Shown in pieces: positions 43,380 through 51,587 of a stretch of DNA of 64,000 bases. A program made the position numbers and the translations under genes. Numbering within the stretch: position 1 is the stretch's first letter; each line of letters starts with the position of its first letter. Location of the stretch: contig NZ_JYIW01000020.1 in NCBI RefSeq assembly GCF_000956525.1, forward strand, positions 115,754-179,753, read 5' to 3'. Below the pieces are notes generated by a model, which worked only from the letters and a program-made list of their open reading frames with translations, was not told the origin of the DNA and did no database searches. Source of the DNA: Microbacterium oxydans (GTDB taxonomy: Bacteria; Actinomycetota; Actinomycetes; Actinomycetales; Microbacteriaceae).

Positions 43380-45005
43380 ATGCGTACCTTCATCAAGCGG
43401 GCCCTCTGGGGCACGCTCATCGCCGGCGGGGTCACCCTGCTCGGCGCGACGGCTGCGAACGCAGCCGAGACATCAGGAGACGACGGACTGCTCTCAGGCA
43501 CCCAGACGGTGGCCGAGGTCACCGCGCCGGTCTCGATCGTGGGCAACGCGATCTCGCTGCTCGGCGACGCATCGGCCGCACCCGCAGCTGCACCGGCCCC
43601 TGCCCCCGCACCGGCACCGGCACCGGCACCTGCCGCGGAAACCGGCGGATCGGATGGCACCGCCTCCGGCTCGCAAGCCGTGGTGACCGTCAGCGTGCCG
43701 ATCACGGTGACGGACAACGCGGTCAGCCTGCTCGGCGACACGTCGAGCGGCGCCCCAGCCCCAGCACCGGCCCCCGCGCCGGCCCCGGCCGCGCCGACGG
43801 TGACCACCAACGGCGTCGACGGGCTGCTCTCGGGCACGCAGGCGCTGGCGGCGGTCGACGTGCCCGTCACCGTCTCCGGCAACGGGATCTCGCTTCTCGG
43901 CGACAGCAGTGTCACCGGAAACACGGGTACGGCACCGACGGCATCCGCTCCTGCACCCCAGGCAGGAACCAGCGGTGACGACGGGATCGGAAGCGGCACC
44001 CAGGTCGTCGCACCCGTGACCGCACCGGTGACGGTCTCCGGCAACGGGATCTCGCTCCTCGGCGACAGCAGTGTCACCGGAAACACGGGAACTGCGCCGA
44101 CGGCATCCGCTCCTGCTCCCCAGGCAGGAACCAGCGGTGACGACGGGATCGGAAGCGGCACCCAGGTGACCGCCCCGGTGACCGCACCGGTGACGGTCTC
44201 CGGCAACGGGATCTCGCTTCTCGGCGACAGCAGTGTCACCGGAAACACGGGTACGGCACCGACGGCATCCGGACCTGCTCCCCAGGCAGGAACCTCGGGT
44301 GACGACGGCATCCTCGGCGGCACCCAGGTCGTCGCACCCGTGACCGCACCGGTCACGGTCGGCGGCAACGGGATCTCGCTCCTCGGCGACAGCAGTGTCA
44401 CCGGAAACACGGGAACTGCGCCGACGGCATCCGCTCCTGCACCCCAGGCAGGAACCAGCGGTGACGACGGGATCCTCGGCGGCACCCAGGTCGTCGCACC
44501 CGTGACCGCACCGGTCACCGTGGGCGGCAACGGGATCTCGCTCCTCGGCGACAGCAGTGTCACCGGAAACGGGACCACGGGAACCGCACCGGCATCCGGA
44601 CCTGCTCCCCAGGCAGGAACTTCGGGTGACGACGGCATCCTCGGCGGCACCCAGGTCGTCGCACCGATCACGCTCCCGATCACGCTCGGCGGAAACGCCG
44701 TCTCGGTCGTGGGCGACAGCACGGTGACGACCCCGGGAACGAACCCCGGTACGGACCCGGGAACCGACCCGGGCACGAACCCGGGAACCGAGCCCGGCAC
44801 GAACCCGGGAACCGACCCCGGCACGGCTCCGAGCACCGGCACCCAGTCGGTCTCGAGCGTCGCGTCGAGCGGCGCGGCAGTCGCAGGAGCAGCACAGCAG
44901 GGGCTGGCGATGACGGGTGGAGCGTCGGCGTTCCCCCTGATCGCGGCAGCTGCACTGCTGCTCATGATCGGAGCCGGCCTGCTGCGCCGTCGCGTGACGG
45001 CATAG
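43380..45005 (+). CDS. Chaplin-like repeat protein with LAXTG sorting signal
   Basis: A 541-residue surface protein. Signal peptide about 1-28 (IKRALWGTLIAGGVTLLGATAANA). Eight repeats follow of the form SGDDGI.SGTQVVAPVTAP and VTVSGNGISLLGDSSVTGN, separated by Ala/Pro linkers. Each resembles the chaplin core (SGNxVQVPVxVPVNVCGNxVSVIG) but lacks the cysteines. A GTDPGTNPGTEPG linker leads to LAMTGG (about 509), one hydrophobic helix (FPLIAAAALLLMIGAGLL) and RRRVTA, a complete cell-wall sorting signal of the sortase E (LAXTG) class. Likely a wall-anchored amyloid or hydrophobic coat protein. Confidence 0.85.
   Translation: MRTFIKRALWGTLIAGGVTLLGATAANAAETSGDDGLLSGTQTVAEVTAPVSIVGNAISLLGDASAAPAAAPAPAPAPAPAPAPAAETGGSDGTASGSQAVVTVSVPITVTDNAVSLLGDTSSGAPAPAPAPAPAPAAPTVTTNGVDGLLSGTQALAAVDVPVTVSGNGISLLGDSSVTGNTGTAPTASAPAPQAGTSGDDGIGSGTQVVAPVTAPVTVSGNGISLLGDSSVTGNTGTAPTASAPAPQAGTSGDDGIGSGTQVTAPVTAPVTVSGNGISLLGDSSVTGNTGTAPTASGPAPQAGTSGDDGILGGTQVVAPVTAPVTVGGNGISLLGDSSVTGNTGTAPTASAPAPQAGTSGDDGILGGTQVVAPVTAPVTVGGNGISLLGDSSVTGNGTTGTAPASGPAPQAGTSGDDGILGGTQVVAPITLPITLGGNAVSVVGDSTVTTPGTNPGTDPGTDPGTNPGTEPGTNPGTDPGTAPSTGTQSVSSVASSGAAVAGAAQQGLAMTGGASAFPLIAAAALLLMIGAGLLRRRVTA
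43971..44621 (+). repeat. Tandem 162-bp coding repeats in the chaplin-like gene
   Basis: Near-identical units begin at 43971, 44133, 44295 and 44457 (162-bp period), with the next at 44622 (165 bp). Identity at the DNA level, including third-codon positions, shows recent expansion. Flanking units at about 43486, 43650 and 43809 are more diverged. Confidence 0.88.
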
Positions 45006-45018
45006 CCATAATCCCGAC

Positions 45019-45053
45019 CGGATGCCCTGTGGTGGTGCACCACGGGGCATCCG
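45019..45053 (+). terminator. Hairpin terminator after chaplin-like gene
   Basis: CGGATGCCCTGTGGTG and CACCACGGGGCATCCG (one G-T wobble) flank a 3-nt loop, 13 nt after the stop codon. Confidence 0.8.
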
Positions 45054-45056
45054 TCG

Positions 45057-45140
45057 CGCCACATGCAGGAGTAACGGCGACGTGCAGGGCCAACCCGGCC
45101 GGAATCATCCTGCACGTGGCGAAATCTCCTGCACGTCGCC
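45057..45140. repeat. Interleaved double inverted repeat
   Basis: CGCCACATGCAGGA (45057-45070) pairs with TCCTGCACGTGGCG (45108-45121) with one mismatch. GGCGACGTGCAGG (45076-45088) pairs perfectly with CCTGCACGTCGCC (45128-45140). All four arms share (A/G)TGCAGG/CCTGCAC, so alternative pairings are possible. It lies between two convergent terminators. Confidence 0.75.
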
Positions 45141-45165
45141 GGCCGGATCGCGCCCGAACACGCAG

Positions 45166-45197
45166 AACGCCCCCTGTCCCGGAGGACAGAGGGCGTT
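45166..45197 (-). terminator. Terminator of the rpsF-ssb-rpsR-rplI operon
   Basis: AACGCCCCCTGTCC and GGACAGAGGGCGTT (one wobble) flank a CGGA loop, 15 nt after the rplI stop in the minus direction. Confidence 0.85.
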
Positions 45198-45212
45198 CGG
45201 AGGTGTCGCGAA

Positions 45213-45665
45213 TTACTTGGCGGCGACGACCTGCAGCGTGATGACTGCGGTCACGTCGTCGTGCAGACGAACGGTGGCCTCGTGGTCACCGGTCGACTTG
45301 ATCGGCGACGTGATGTGCACCTTGCGCTTGTCGATCGAGCCGAGGCCCGCGGCTGCGACTGCATCCGCGACGTGATCGGTCTTGACCGAACCGAAGAGAC
45401 GACCAGCGGCGCCTGCCTTGACGGCAAGACGAACCTTGGTGCCCTCGATCGCGTCCTTCAGTGCGACAGCGTCGTCACGGTCGTGGATCGCGCGTGCCTG
45501 ACGCGCGGCCTGGATCGAAGCGACCTGCTTTTCGCCACCGCGGGTCCACGCCGTGGCGAAACCCTGGGGGATGAGGAAGTTGCGGGCGTACCCGTTCTTG
45601 ACCTCGACCACGTCACCGGCACTACCCAGCCCGGCGACCTCGTTCGTGAGAATCAGCTTTGCCAT
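45213..45665 (-). CDS. rplI: 50S ribosomal protein L9
   Basis: A 150-residue L9. The N-terminal rRNA-binding domain is [41 protein letters not shown], followed by the long connecting helix and the C-terminal domain ([29 protein letters not shown]). It stabilises the base of the L1 arm of the 50S subunit. It is the last gene of the operon, 11 nt after rpsR, followed by a terminator rather than by dnaB. Confidence 0.97.
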   Translation of the reverse strand: MAKLILTNEVAGLGSAGDVVEVKNGYARNFLIPQGFATAWTRGGEKQVASIQAARQARAIHDRDDAVALKDAIEGTKVRLAVKAGAAGRLFGSVKTDHVADAVAAAGLGSIDKRKVHITSPIKSTGDHEATVRLHDDVTAVITLQVVAAK

Positions 45666-45676
45666 CTCGATACCCC

Positions 45677-45931
45677 TTACCGGCCGGCGCCAGCGTAGGG
45701 CAGGAGCGCCATTTCGCGTGCGTTCTTGATCGCCGTGGCGATCAGACGCTGCTCCTGCACCGAGACACCGGTGATACGACGGGCGCGGATCTTGCCACGC
45801 TCCGAGACGAACTTGCGGAGGGTGGCGACATCCTTGTAATCGATGAGGCCAACCCGGATGGACTTCGCGGGAGCGGTGGGCTTGCCACCCTTCCGCGGCT
45901 TGCGGCGGTCGCCGCTCGACTTTCCAGCCAT
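45677..45931 (-). CDS. rpsR: 30S ribosomal protein S18
   Basis: An 84-residue S18 with the family block [50 protein letters not shown]. The basic N-terminus ([16 protein letters not shown]) is typical of actinobacteria. It has no CxxC zinc pair, so this is the zinc-independent type. It binds S6 in the 30S platform. The 79-nt gap to ssb contains one copy of the dispersed palindromic repeat. Confidence 0.97.
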   Translation of the reverse strand: MAGKSSGDRRKPRKGGKPTAPAKSIRVGLIDYKDVATLRKFVSERGKIRARRITGVSVQEQRLIATAIKNAREMALLPYAGAGR

Positions 45932-45954
45932 TGTGTTTCCTTAATGATGAGCGG

Positions 45955-45981
45955 CCCTTCGACAAGCTCAGGGACCGAAGG
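45955..45981. repeat. Single dispersed palindromic repeat inside the ribosomal operon
   Basis: CCCTTCGACAAGCTCAGGGA followed by CCGAAGG. CCTTCG and CGAAGG form a 6-bp inverted repeat. The unit is the same as in the arrays at 7822-8052 and 15501-15600. Here it lies between ssb and rpsR, inside a transcribed region. Confidence 0.85.
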
Positions 45982-46010
45982 TGCCCTGGCTCAGACCGCG
46001 AGAGATGAGT

Positions 46011-46529
46011 TTAGAAGGGGGTGTCGTCGCCGAAGCTGCCCGGAGTGCTCCAGGCATCCGCGCTGGTCGACGAGCCGGGCGTTGACCACGGCTCCTCCGA
46101 CACCTGCTGCGCGGGACGGGACTGTCCACCACCGGCACCGCCAGCACCACCGGCACCGCCGGTCGACGCCGCACGGGTGACCTGCGCGGTCGCGTACCGG
46201 AGCGAGGGGCCGATCTCGTCGACCTCCAGCTCGATCGCGGTGCGCTGGTTGCCCTCGCGGTCCTGGTAGGAGCGCTGACGCAGACGGCCCTGCGCCATGA
46301 CGCGCATGCCCTTCGTCAGCGAACCGGCCACGTGCTCGGCGAACTCGCGCCAGACGGACGCGCGGAGGAACAGCGCATCGCCGTCCTTCCACTCGTTCGC
46401 GGCACGGTCGAAGTTCCGAGGCGTCGATGCGATGGTGAAGTTCGCCACCGGCAGCCCGTTCTGCGTGTACCGCAGCTCGGGGTCGGCCGTGAGGTTTCCC
46501 ACAACGGTGATGACGGTTTCGCCGGCCAT
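46011..46529 (-). CDS. ssb: Single-stranded DNA-binding protein
   Basis: A 172-residue SSB. The OB fold (1-115) is [82 protein letters not shown] Gly/Ser/Thr-rich linker leads to the acidic tip GDDTPF, which recruits replication and repair partners. It binds single-stranded DNA as a tetramer. Lies 5 nt after rpsF. Confidence 0.97.
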   Translation of the reverse strand: MAGETVITVVGNLTADPELRYTQNGLPVANFTIASTPRNFDRAANEWKDGDALFLRASVWREFAEHVAGSLTKGMRVMAQGRLRQRSYQDREGNQRTAIELEVDEIGPSLRYATAQVTRAASTGGAGGAGGAGGGQSRPAQQVSEEPWSTPGSSTSADAWSTPGSFGDDTPF

Positions 46530-46534
46530 GGCGC

Positions 46535-46903
46535 TTAGGCCTTCGCAGCCTTGGCGGCCTTGCGGGCAGCCTTCTCTTCGGAGCGCTTGGCTTCGAATGC
46601 GGCCATCGCCTGAGCCTCTTCCGAGCGGAGGACCTTGGTGCGCATGATCTGCTCGTTCAGCTTCAGCTGACGGTCGAGCTCCTGCGTGGCCTCGCTGGTA
46701 GCGGTGAAGTTGACGACGGCGTAGATGCCCTCGTTCTTCTTCTGGATCTCGTAGGCCAGACGGCGCTTACCCCAGATGTCGACCTTGTCAATCGAGCCAC
46801 CATCGTTGGTGATGACCTTCAGGAACTTGTCGAGCGTAGGTGCGACCTGGCGCTCGTCGATCTCGGGGGTCAGAATGACCATGAGTTCGTACTGGTGCGT
46901 CAC
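46535..46903 (-). CDS. rpsF: 30S ribosomal protein S6
   Basis: A 122-residue S6, [62 protein letters not shown], with an Ala/Lys-rich C-terminal extension ([16 protein letters not shown]). It pairs with S18 on the 30S platform. It is the first gene of the rpsF-ssb-rpsR-rplI operon. The upstream gap 46904-47013 should hold the promoter and possibly an S6-S18 autoregulatory leader, which I could not define. Confidence 0.97.
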   Translation of the reverse strand: MTHQYELMVILTPEIDERQVAPTLDKFLKVITNDGGSIDKVDIWGKRRLAYEIQKKNEGIYAVVNFTATSEATQELDRQLKLNEQIMRTKVLRSEEAQAMAAFEAKRSEEKAARKAAKAAKA

Positions 46904-47013
46904 TTACCCACCTCCTTCGGACTAGAACGGTTCCCGCGTATCTCGCGGAAACAGGAGGGTGTGTGAATGTGTCTCCCTGTGATGAGCGCAGGGGCTCAGG
47001 GCAGACAACCTTG

Positions 47014-48018
47014 TCAGTCTAGCGGAGTTCCGGTCGCCTCGCGAACGGTGAGCCCAGCCAGCGACGGGATGCCGAGCCCCGTGAGCCGGATGCTGTCGGC
47101 CTCGAGCCCCTCGGGCATCCAGTCGTCTCCGAACAGCACGGCTGCTGCCGCCCCTGCCAGTGACGGCAGCGACGCGGCGTTCCGCGGCTGCGCGAGCGCC
47201 CCGAGCAGCAGGTCGTCGGCATCTCGGGCGGCCGCCACGTGTGCGAGCAGGAATCCGAAGGTCTCCGGCGCCGCGATCGGGTAGCTGTAGACCCAGTCGC
47301 CGACCTGCGTGCTCAACCGTCGAGCGCGATCCATCGGCCCCGTCGCCTCGGCAGCCACACGCAGCGACGACTCCGCCATGCGGCGACTCCAGGTGTTCTC
47401 GGGCAGCTGCTCGACCGCGAGCTGCACCGCTTCCGCTGCCGATGCGCCGTCGACGAGGGCGACGAAGAGGGCCGCCGATGCCCTGGCGCACCAGACGCCG
47501 TCGAGGGAGTGCGTGATCGCGGCATCCGCCTCGGCTGCGTCGACGGCGTCATCGGCTCCCCGCACCGCGACCGCCGCGATCGCACGCACCGTGGCGATGT
47601 CGTCGAAGTAGTGGGCGTTGTCGTGGCCCGACTGCGGCGGCTCCGCGCCGCCGCGCAGATTCTGCAGCGCGAGCTTGGTGCCGATGCGGGCGCGGACGCC
47701 GGCGGCCGGGTCGGCCTCGAGCGCGGCGAGCTCGCGCCATTCGGTCAGCCCGAGGCCGCGCTCGTGCTGTCGGGCGGAGAACGCGAACCATTCGATGTTC
47801 TCTCCGGCTCCCGGGTGCAGCACGGAGGGCGGCGCCGCATGCGTGAACGGACGCGGGATCGTGGTGGTGCGGTCCTCATCGCCGAGCTTCGCGAGGATGC
47901 GCACGCGGTTCACCCGTTTCGGCGGCAGGGCGTGGACGCGGAAGTCGGCGTTCATCGACGACGCGGCTTCGCCGGCCACGATGCCTCGGGTGAGCAGGTC
48001 GATCAGGGGGGTGGTCAT
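47014..48018 (-). CDS. Degenerate ADP-ribosylglycohydrolase family paralogue (possible pseudoenzyme)
   Basis: A 334-residue protein, last of four paralogues. Its C-terminal half keeps the family helical pattern (SLDGVWCARASAALFVALVDGASAAEAVQLAVEQLPENTWSRRMAES ... FGFLLAHVAAARDADDLLLGALAQPRNAASLPSLAGAAAAVLFGDDW). The catalytic signatures are lost: there is no GDAxG, no DDT, and the D(T/S)DT segment before the last helix reads PRNAASL. The N-terminal part is shortened and replaced (FRVHALPPKRVNRVRILAKLGDED). It is ATGA-coupled to the canonical paralogue upstream, so it may be a regulatory or structural partner. Confidence 0.75.
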   Translation of the reverse strand: MTTPLIDLLTRGIVAGEAASSMNADFRVHALPPKRVNRVRILAKLGDEDRTTTIPRPFTHAAPPSVLHPGAGENIEWFAFSARQHERGLGLTEWRELAALEADPAAGVRARIGTKLALQNLRGGAEPPQSGHDNAHYFDDIATVRAIAAVAVRGADDAVDAAEADAAITHSLDGVWCARASAALFVALVDGASAAEAVQLAVEQLPENTWSRRMAESSLRVAAEATGPMDRARRLSTQVGDWVYSYPIAAPETFGFLLAHVAAARDADDLLLGALAQPRNAASLPSLAGAAAAVLFGDDWMPEGLEADSIRLTGLGIPSLAGLTVREATGTPLD

Positions 48019-49010
48019 GCGCGCGCCTCCTCGACGATGCGGGTCAGGGTGTCGGCGGCGTCCAGCGGGTGGATGCCGGCCATCGAACGGATGCAGGAGC
48101 CGGCCACCGGCCGAAGTCCCGCCACCCATTCGTCGGGCAGGTCGCCGATCCCGGAGATCGCGCCGCCGATGCACCCGGCGATCGCGGCAGTGGTGTCGGC
48201 GTCCCGGCCCATGTTGACGGCGAACAGGATGCTCTCGGCCGCGCGCCCCTCGGCGTGCAGCACCGACGCCATCGCGAGTCCGACCGCCTCGGGTGCGAGG
48301 TCGGCCCAGAAGTAGTCGACGACAGCCAGCCTGTCGTGCAGTGCGAGCGCGAGTGCGTCGTCGCCGAGTCCGGAGTGGACGAGGTCTCTGGCGTCGCGCA
48401 GGTTGCGGGCGGTCCAGCTGTCGGCGGGGATCGCGGCGAGTCCGGCGTCGTAGCAGGTCGCCGCGTCGGCCCCGGTGAGGGCGGTGGTCACCGCGACCGC
48501 CACGACCACGCCCGCCCAGATGCCCTCGGTCGTGTGGCTCACAGCCCCGTCCGCCTCGGCAAGACGTCGGGCCACCTCGACGTCGCCGTCGGCGACGATG
48601 CCCAGCGGACTGACCCGCATCGCGAGGCCGTCGCTCCAGCCGTGCATGGTGTCGCCGCTGAGGGGCGGGCGGATGCCGCGGCGCAGGTTGTCGATCGCGG
48701 CCATCTCGCTGAACCCGCCGCCCTTGAAGTCGTCGGCCTGCGGCAGCACGTCCTCGATCCACGTCTGCGCGAAGTCCTCCGCCGTCGCCCCGATGCCGAC
48801 ACGCTGCACGGTCTTGGCGGTCAGGAGCGCATACTCGGTGTCGTCGCTCCCGGCGGGTTCCGGGTCGAGGTACCCGGTCACGCGTCCGTGGGCGGCCTGG
48901 ATCTCGGCGGCGGAGAAGCCTTCGACCGGTCGGCCGATCGCGTCGCCGATGGCGAGGCCGGCGAGCGAACCCCGGGCCCGCTCCTGCAGGGTCGGCGTGG
49001 GAGAAGTCAT
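48015..49010 (-). CDS. ADP-ribosylglycohydrolase (DraG/ARH) family enzyme, canonical motifs
   Basis: A 331-residue cytoplasmic all-helical hydrolase. All metal and substrate signatures are present: GSLAGLAIGDAIGRPVEGF (about 14-32), GSDDTEYALLTAKTV, and VNMGRDADTTAAIAGCIGGAISG near residue 270, supplying the acidic residues for the dimagnesium site. The family cleaves ADP-ribosyl-protein, ADP-ribose and related N- or O-glycosidic bonds. ATG 49010, 25 nt after the previous paralogue, and ATGA overlap with the next. Target is unknown; the transporter in the same operon suggests an imported small molecule. Confidence 0.9.
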   Translation of the reverse strand: MTSPTPTLQERARGSLAGLAIGDAIGRPVEGFSAAEIQAAHGRVTGYLDPEPAGSDDTEYALLTAKTVQRVGIGATAEDFAQTWIEDVLPQADDFKGGGFSEMAAIDNLRRGIRPPLSGDTMHGWSDGLAMRVSPLGIVADGDVEVARRLAEADGAVSHTTEGIWAGVVVAVAVTTALTGADAATCYDAGLAAIPADSWTARNLRDARDLVHSGLGDDALALALHDRLAVVDYFWADLAPEAVGLAMASVLHAEGRAAESILFAVNMGRDADTTAAIAGCIGGAISGIGDLPDEWVAGLRPVAGSCIRSMAGIHPLDAADTLTRIVEEARA

Positions 49011-49035
49011 GAACGTCCTTGTCTCTGGTGAATGG

Positions 49036-50385
49036 TCAGCGCGTCGGGAGCAGTGCGAGGGTGCGACGGGCGAGATCGTCGATCTCGACCCCGTCGAGCC
49101 CTGGCAGGCTCGTCGCGATGCGGTTCTGCAGCGGATCGATGAAGCGCGCCGGCAGGCGGTCGACGCCGGTGAGGCCGCCGAGGACCGATCCGACGGTGGC
49201 GCCTGCCGAGTCGGTGTCCCACCCGGTGATGACGGCGAGCGGCACCCCCCGTGCGAACTCCCCGCCGCTGCGGGCGAGCGCGAAGGCGATGAGCGCCGCG
49301 TTGTTGATCGTGTGCACCCAGTGCAGGTGGCCGTACGCGGTGTGCAGCGCGTCGATCGCCGAGGCGTCGTCGAGATCACTGCGCCCGAGCTCAGCACCAT
49401 GCGCGATCGCCGCGGCCAGGTCGCTGTCGGTGGGCACGACGGTCGAGGCGAGGGCGAGCACCTCGTCGACGGATGCCGCGACGAGCGATGCCGAGGTGAG
49501 CGCCGCAGCCCACATGGCACCCCAGAGCCCGTTGCGGGTGTGACTGAGACGTGCGTCCGTCCAGGCCATGCGGGCAGCCTCGGCGAGATCGCCCGGGTTG
49601 ATCCACCCGTACACGTCGGTGCGGATCAGGGCGCCGATCCACTCCCGGAACGGGTTGCGCACGTGGGCGGCCTCATCCGGTCGGTAGCCGTCCAGGAGGT
49701 TGCGGTACGCGATGCGCTCCGCCGTGAAGGTGCGCCCTGCAGGCAGATCGGCCAGCCATCCCTGCGCGATGTCGTCGGTCGTGAAGGTCCGGTCGGCGGA
49801 CTCGAGGACCCGCAGGTTCAGCAGCGGATAGTTGAGATCGTCGTCCTCCGGCATCCCGTCGATGTTCTCGACCAGGGAGTTGACCGCGGAGCGCCGGTTC
49901 CACGGCCACCGTCGCGCGACGTCGTCAGGAAGCCCGACCGCGGTGAAGTACTCGGTGAGCGGCCAGCGGCCCGTCGCCCGCAGGATCTCCTCGATTCCTG
50001 CGCGCGGGATCTTCTCGACCGGCTTGCCCCACAGGCATCCGGCGGACCTTCCTGCCCAGGCTCCATGGATGCGGTCGAGGAGCACTGCGTCATCCGGCAC
50101 CGCGAGCGGCGCGGGAATACCGGTCAGCTGCGCGCGCACCGCATCCCATTCGGCCGGCTCAGGCTCCGGGGCCCTGATCTCGTCGAGTTCGACCAGCAAC
50201 ACGCGGGCCAGCGTCCGCAGCTCGTCGGATGCGGCATCCGCCGTCGCTCCTCCGCGCACCGGCTCGAGCCACCCGCCCGCAGCCCGCCAGCGTTCGGCGA
50301 TCGCGTCGACGTCCTTCCCCTCTGCGCGAGCCTGCACGAGCTCGTGCGGCAACAGGTCTTCCGGCTGCGCCCAGGTCAGCCGCAT
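49036..50385 (-). CDS. Divergent ADP-ribosylglycohydrolase family protein with N-terminal extension
   Basis: A 449-residue protein. The first 105 residues are an extra helical region (MRLTWAQPEDLLPHELVQARAEGKDVDAIAERW) absent from its paralogues. The family domain starts at RIHGAWAGRSAGCLWGKPVEKI, where the usual GDA is SAG; the acidic DDT position is taken by MPEDDDLNYPLL; and ITGWDTDSAGATVGSVLGGLTG keeps the C-terminal acidic motif. Only part of the metal site is thus canonical, yet DDD could substitute. It shares one base with the upstream paralogue (TGATG). Confidence 0.85.
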   Translation of the reverse strand: MRLTWAQPEDLLPHELVQARAEGKDVDAIAERWRAAGGWLEPVRGGATADAASDELRTLARVLLVELDEIRAPEPEPAEWDAVRAQLTGIPAPLAVPDDAVLLDRIHGAWAGRSAGCLWGKPVEKIPRAGIEEILRATGRWPLTEYFTAVGLPDDVARRWPWNRRSAVNSLVENIDGMPEDDDLNYPLLNLRVLESADRTFTTDDIAQGWLADLPAGRTFTAERIAYRNLLDGYRPDEAAHVRNPFREWIGALIRTDVYGWINPGDLAEAARMAWTDARLSHTRNGLWGAMWAAALTSASLVAASVDEVLALASTVVPTDSDLAAAIAHGAELGRSDLDDASAIDALHTAYGHLHWVHTINNAALIAFALARSGGEFARGVPLAVITGWDTDSAGATVGSVLGGLTGVDRLPARFIDPLQNRIATSLPGLDGVEIDDLARRTLALLPTR

Positions 50386-51533
50386 CACGCCCCCTGCAGG
50401 GCGGAGACACGGCGGAGGTCGGCTTCGGCGCGGGCGGCATCCTTCTGCATGATGTCTGCCGCGATGTCCGACAGCAGCGTCGCGTACTCGTCGAAGTCGA
50501 CGCGGCTCGCCGTGGCGATCGTGTCGAGGATGTCCGCGGGGATCACCGCCTGACCTCCGACCCCGGCGGCCAGGCTGCCCGCCATCGACGCGATCGAGTC
50601 GGAGTCCCGGCCGTAGTTGACGGCACCGAGCACGGTGGGCAGGAAGGCGCCGTCATGCGCGACGAAGAAACCGAGGGCCACAGGCAGTTCCTCGATCGAC
50701 TTGGTGCGCGAGGGCACTCTGGCATCCATGAGGGGCTCGCGATACGCGTCGCCCACCGTGTCGAACGGGCGGATCGCATCGCGCAACGCGGTACCGATCG
50801 CATCGGCGTCCGCATCCGCCGGCAGCCCGCGGGCGGCGTCGACCACGGCACGGATCGCCGCAGCGGTGCCGTCGTGGGCCACCCTGAGGGCGGCGTCGAT
50901 CACCGAGTCGACGGTGGCATCGATGGCGACGGATGCCGCGACCGCCGCCGCGAAGACGCCGGCCGCCTCTCGTCCGTAGCTCGACTGATGCGCGCCTGCG
51001 ACATCGATCGCCTCGGCGTACGCCGCCTCCGGGTTCCCGGCGTTGACGATGCCGACCGGCGCCATGTACATCGCGGCGCCGCAGTTGACGACGTTGCCGA
51101 CGCCGGCTTCGCGCGGGTCGATGTGACCGTATTGCAGGCGCGTCACGAGCCACTTCTCGGCGAGGAAGATGCGCTGCAGCAGGATCGACTCCCGCTCGAG
51201 CTCGGGGATCCAGCGGACTTCGGTCTGCAGCAGCGGCACGAGCAGCTCGGCGACCGCGAAGGCGTCGATGTGATCGCGCCGCTCGGCGTACACCCGGATC
51301 AGCGCCTGCGTCATGAGGGTGTCGTCGGTGATGTGCCCATCGCCCTTGTGGTACGGGCTGACCGGGCGAGCGGTCTGCCAGTCCAGGTGATACGGCGGCA
51401 CGATCCCGGTGATGGGACCCCCGTACCGCTCCTTGATCTTCTCCGGACTGAACCCCTCGGCCGCCCCGCCGAGGGCGTCGCCGATGGCCGACCCCGCGAG
51501 TACGGCCGCCGTGCGTTCCCGAATCCAGCTCAT
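50385..51533 (-). CDS. ADP-ribosylglycohydrolase family enzyme, canonical motifs
   Basis: A 382-residue enzyme. GSAIGDALGGAAEGFSPEKIKERYGGPITG (about 14-43), GDGHITDDTLMTQALIRVY and VNYGRDSDSIASMAGSLAAGVGGQAVIP supply the complete acidic metal set. An internal block SSYGREAAGVFAAAVAASV matches other long bacterial members. First of four paralogues, 54 nt after the binding-protein stop. Likely the main hydrolase of the imported substrate; whether ADP-ribose-like or another ribosylated compound is not readable. Confidence 0.9.
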   Translation of the reverse strand: MSWIRERTAAVLAGSAIGDALGGAAEGFSPEKIKERYGGPITGIVPPYHLDWQTARPVSPYHKGDGHITDDTLMTQALIRVYAERRDHIDAFAVAELLVPLLQTEVRWIPELERESILLQRIFLAEKWLVTRLQYGHIDPREAGVGNVVNCGAAMYMAPVGIVNAGNPEAAYAEAIDVAGAHQSSYGREAAGVFAAAVAASVAIDATVDSVIDAALRVAHDGTAAAIRAVVDAARGLPADADADAIGTALRDAIRPFDTVGDAYREPLMDARVPSRTKSIEELPVALGFFVAHDGAFLPTVLGAVNYGRDSDSIASMAGSLAAGVGGQAVIPADILDTIATASRVDFDEYATLLSDIAADIMQKDAARAEADLRRVSALQGA

Positions 51534-51587
51534 GCCATTCCTCTCCTCTGAGGTGGGGCGGATGCCACGGCATCCGCCCCACCGTCG

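Noticed and set aside
43971..44621. CRISPR-like regular repeats
   Set aside because: The 162-bp units are coding, in frame and lack distinct spacers.
43361..45115. 584-codon minus-strand repetitive open frame opposite the chaplin-like gene
   Set aside because: The repeats merely mirror the plus-strand coding repeats; the plus frame has signal peptide, sorting signal and ribosome-binding site.
48475..50553. 692-codon plus-strand open frame across the ADP-ribosylglycohydrolase genes
   Set aside because: It spans several well-supported opposite-strand genes and has antisense-like composition.
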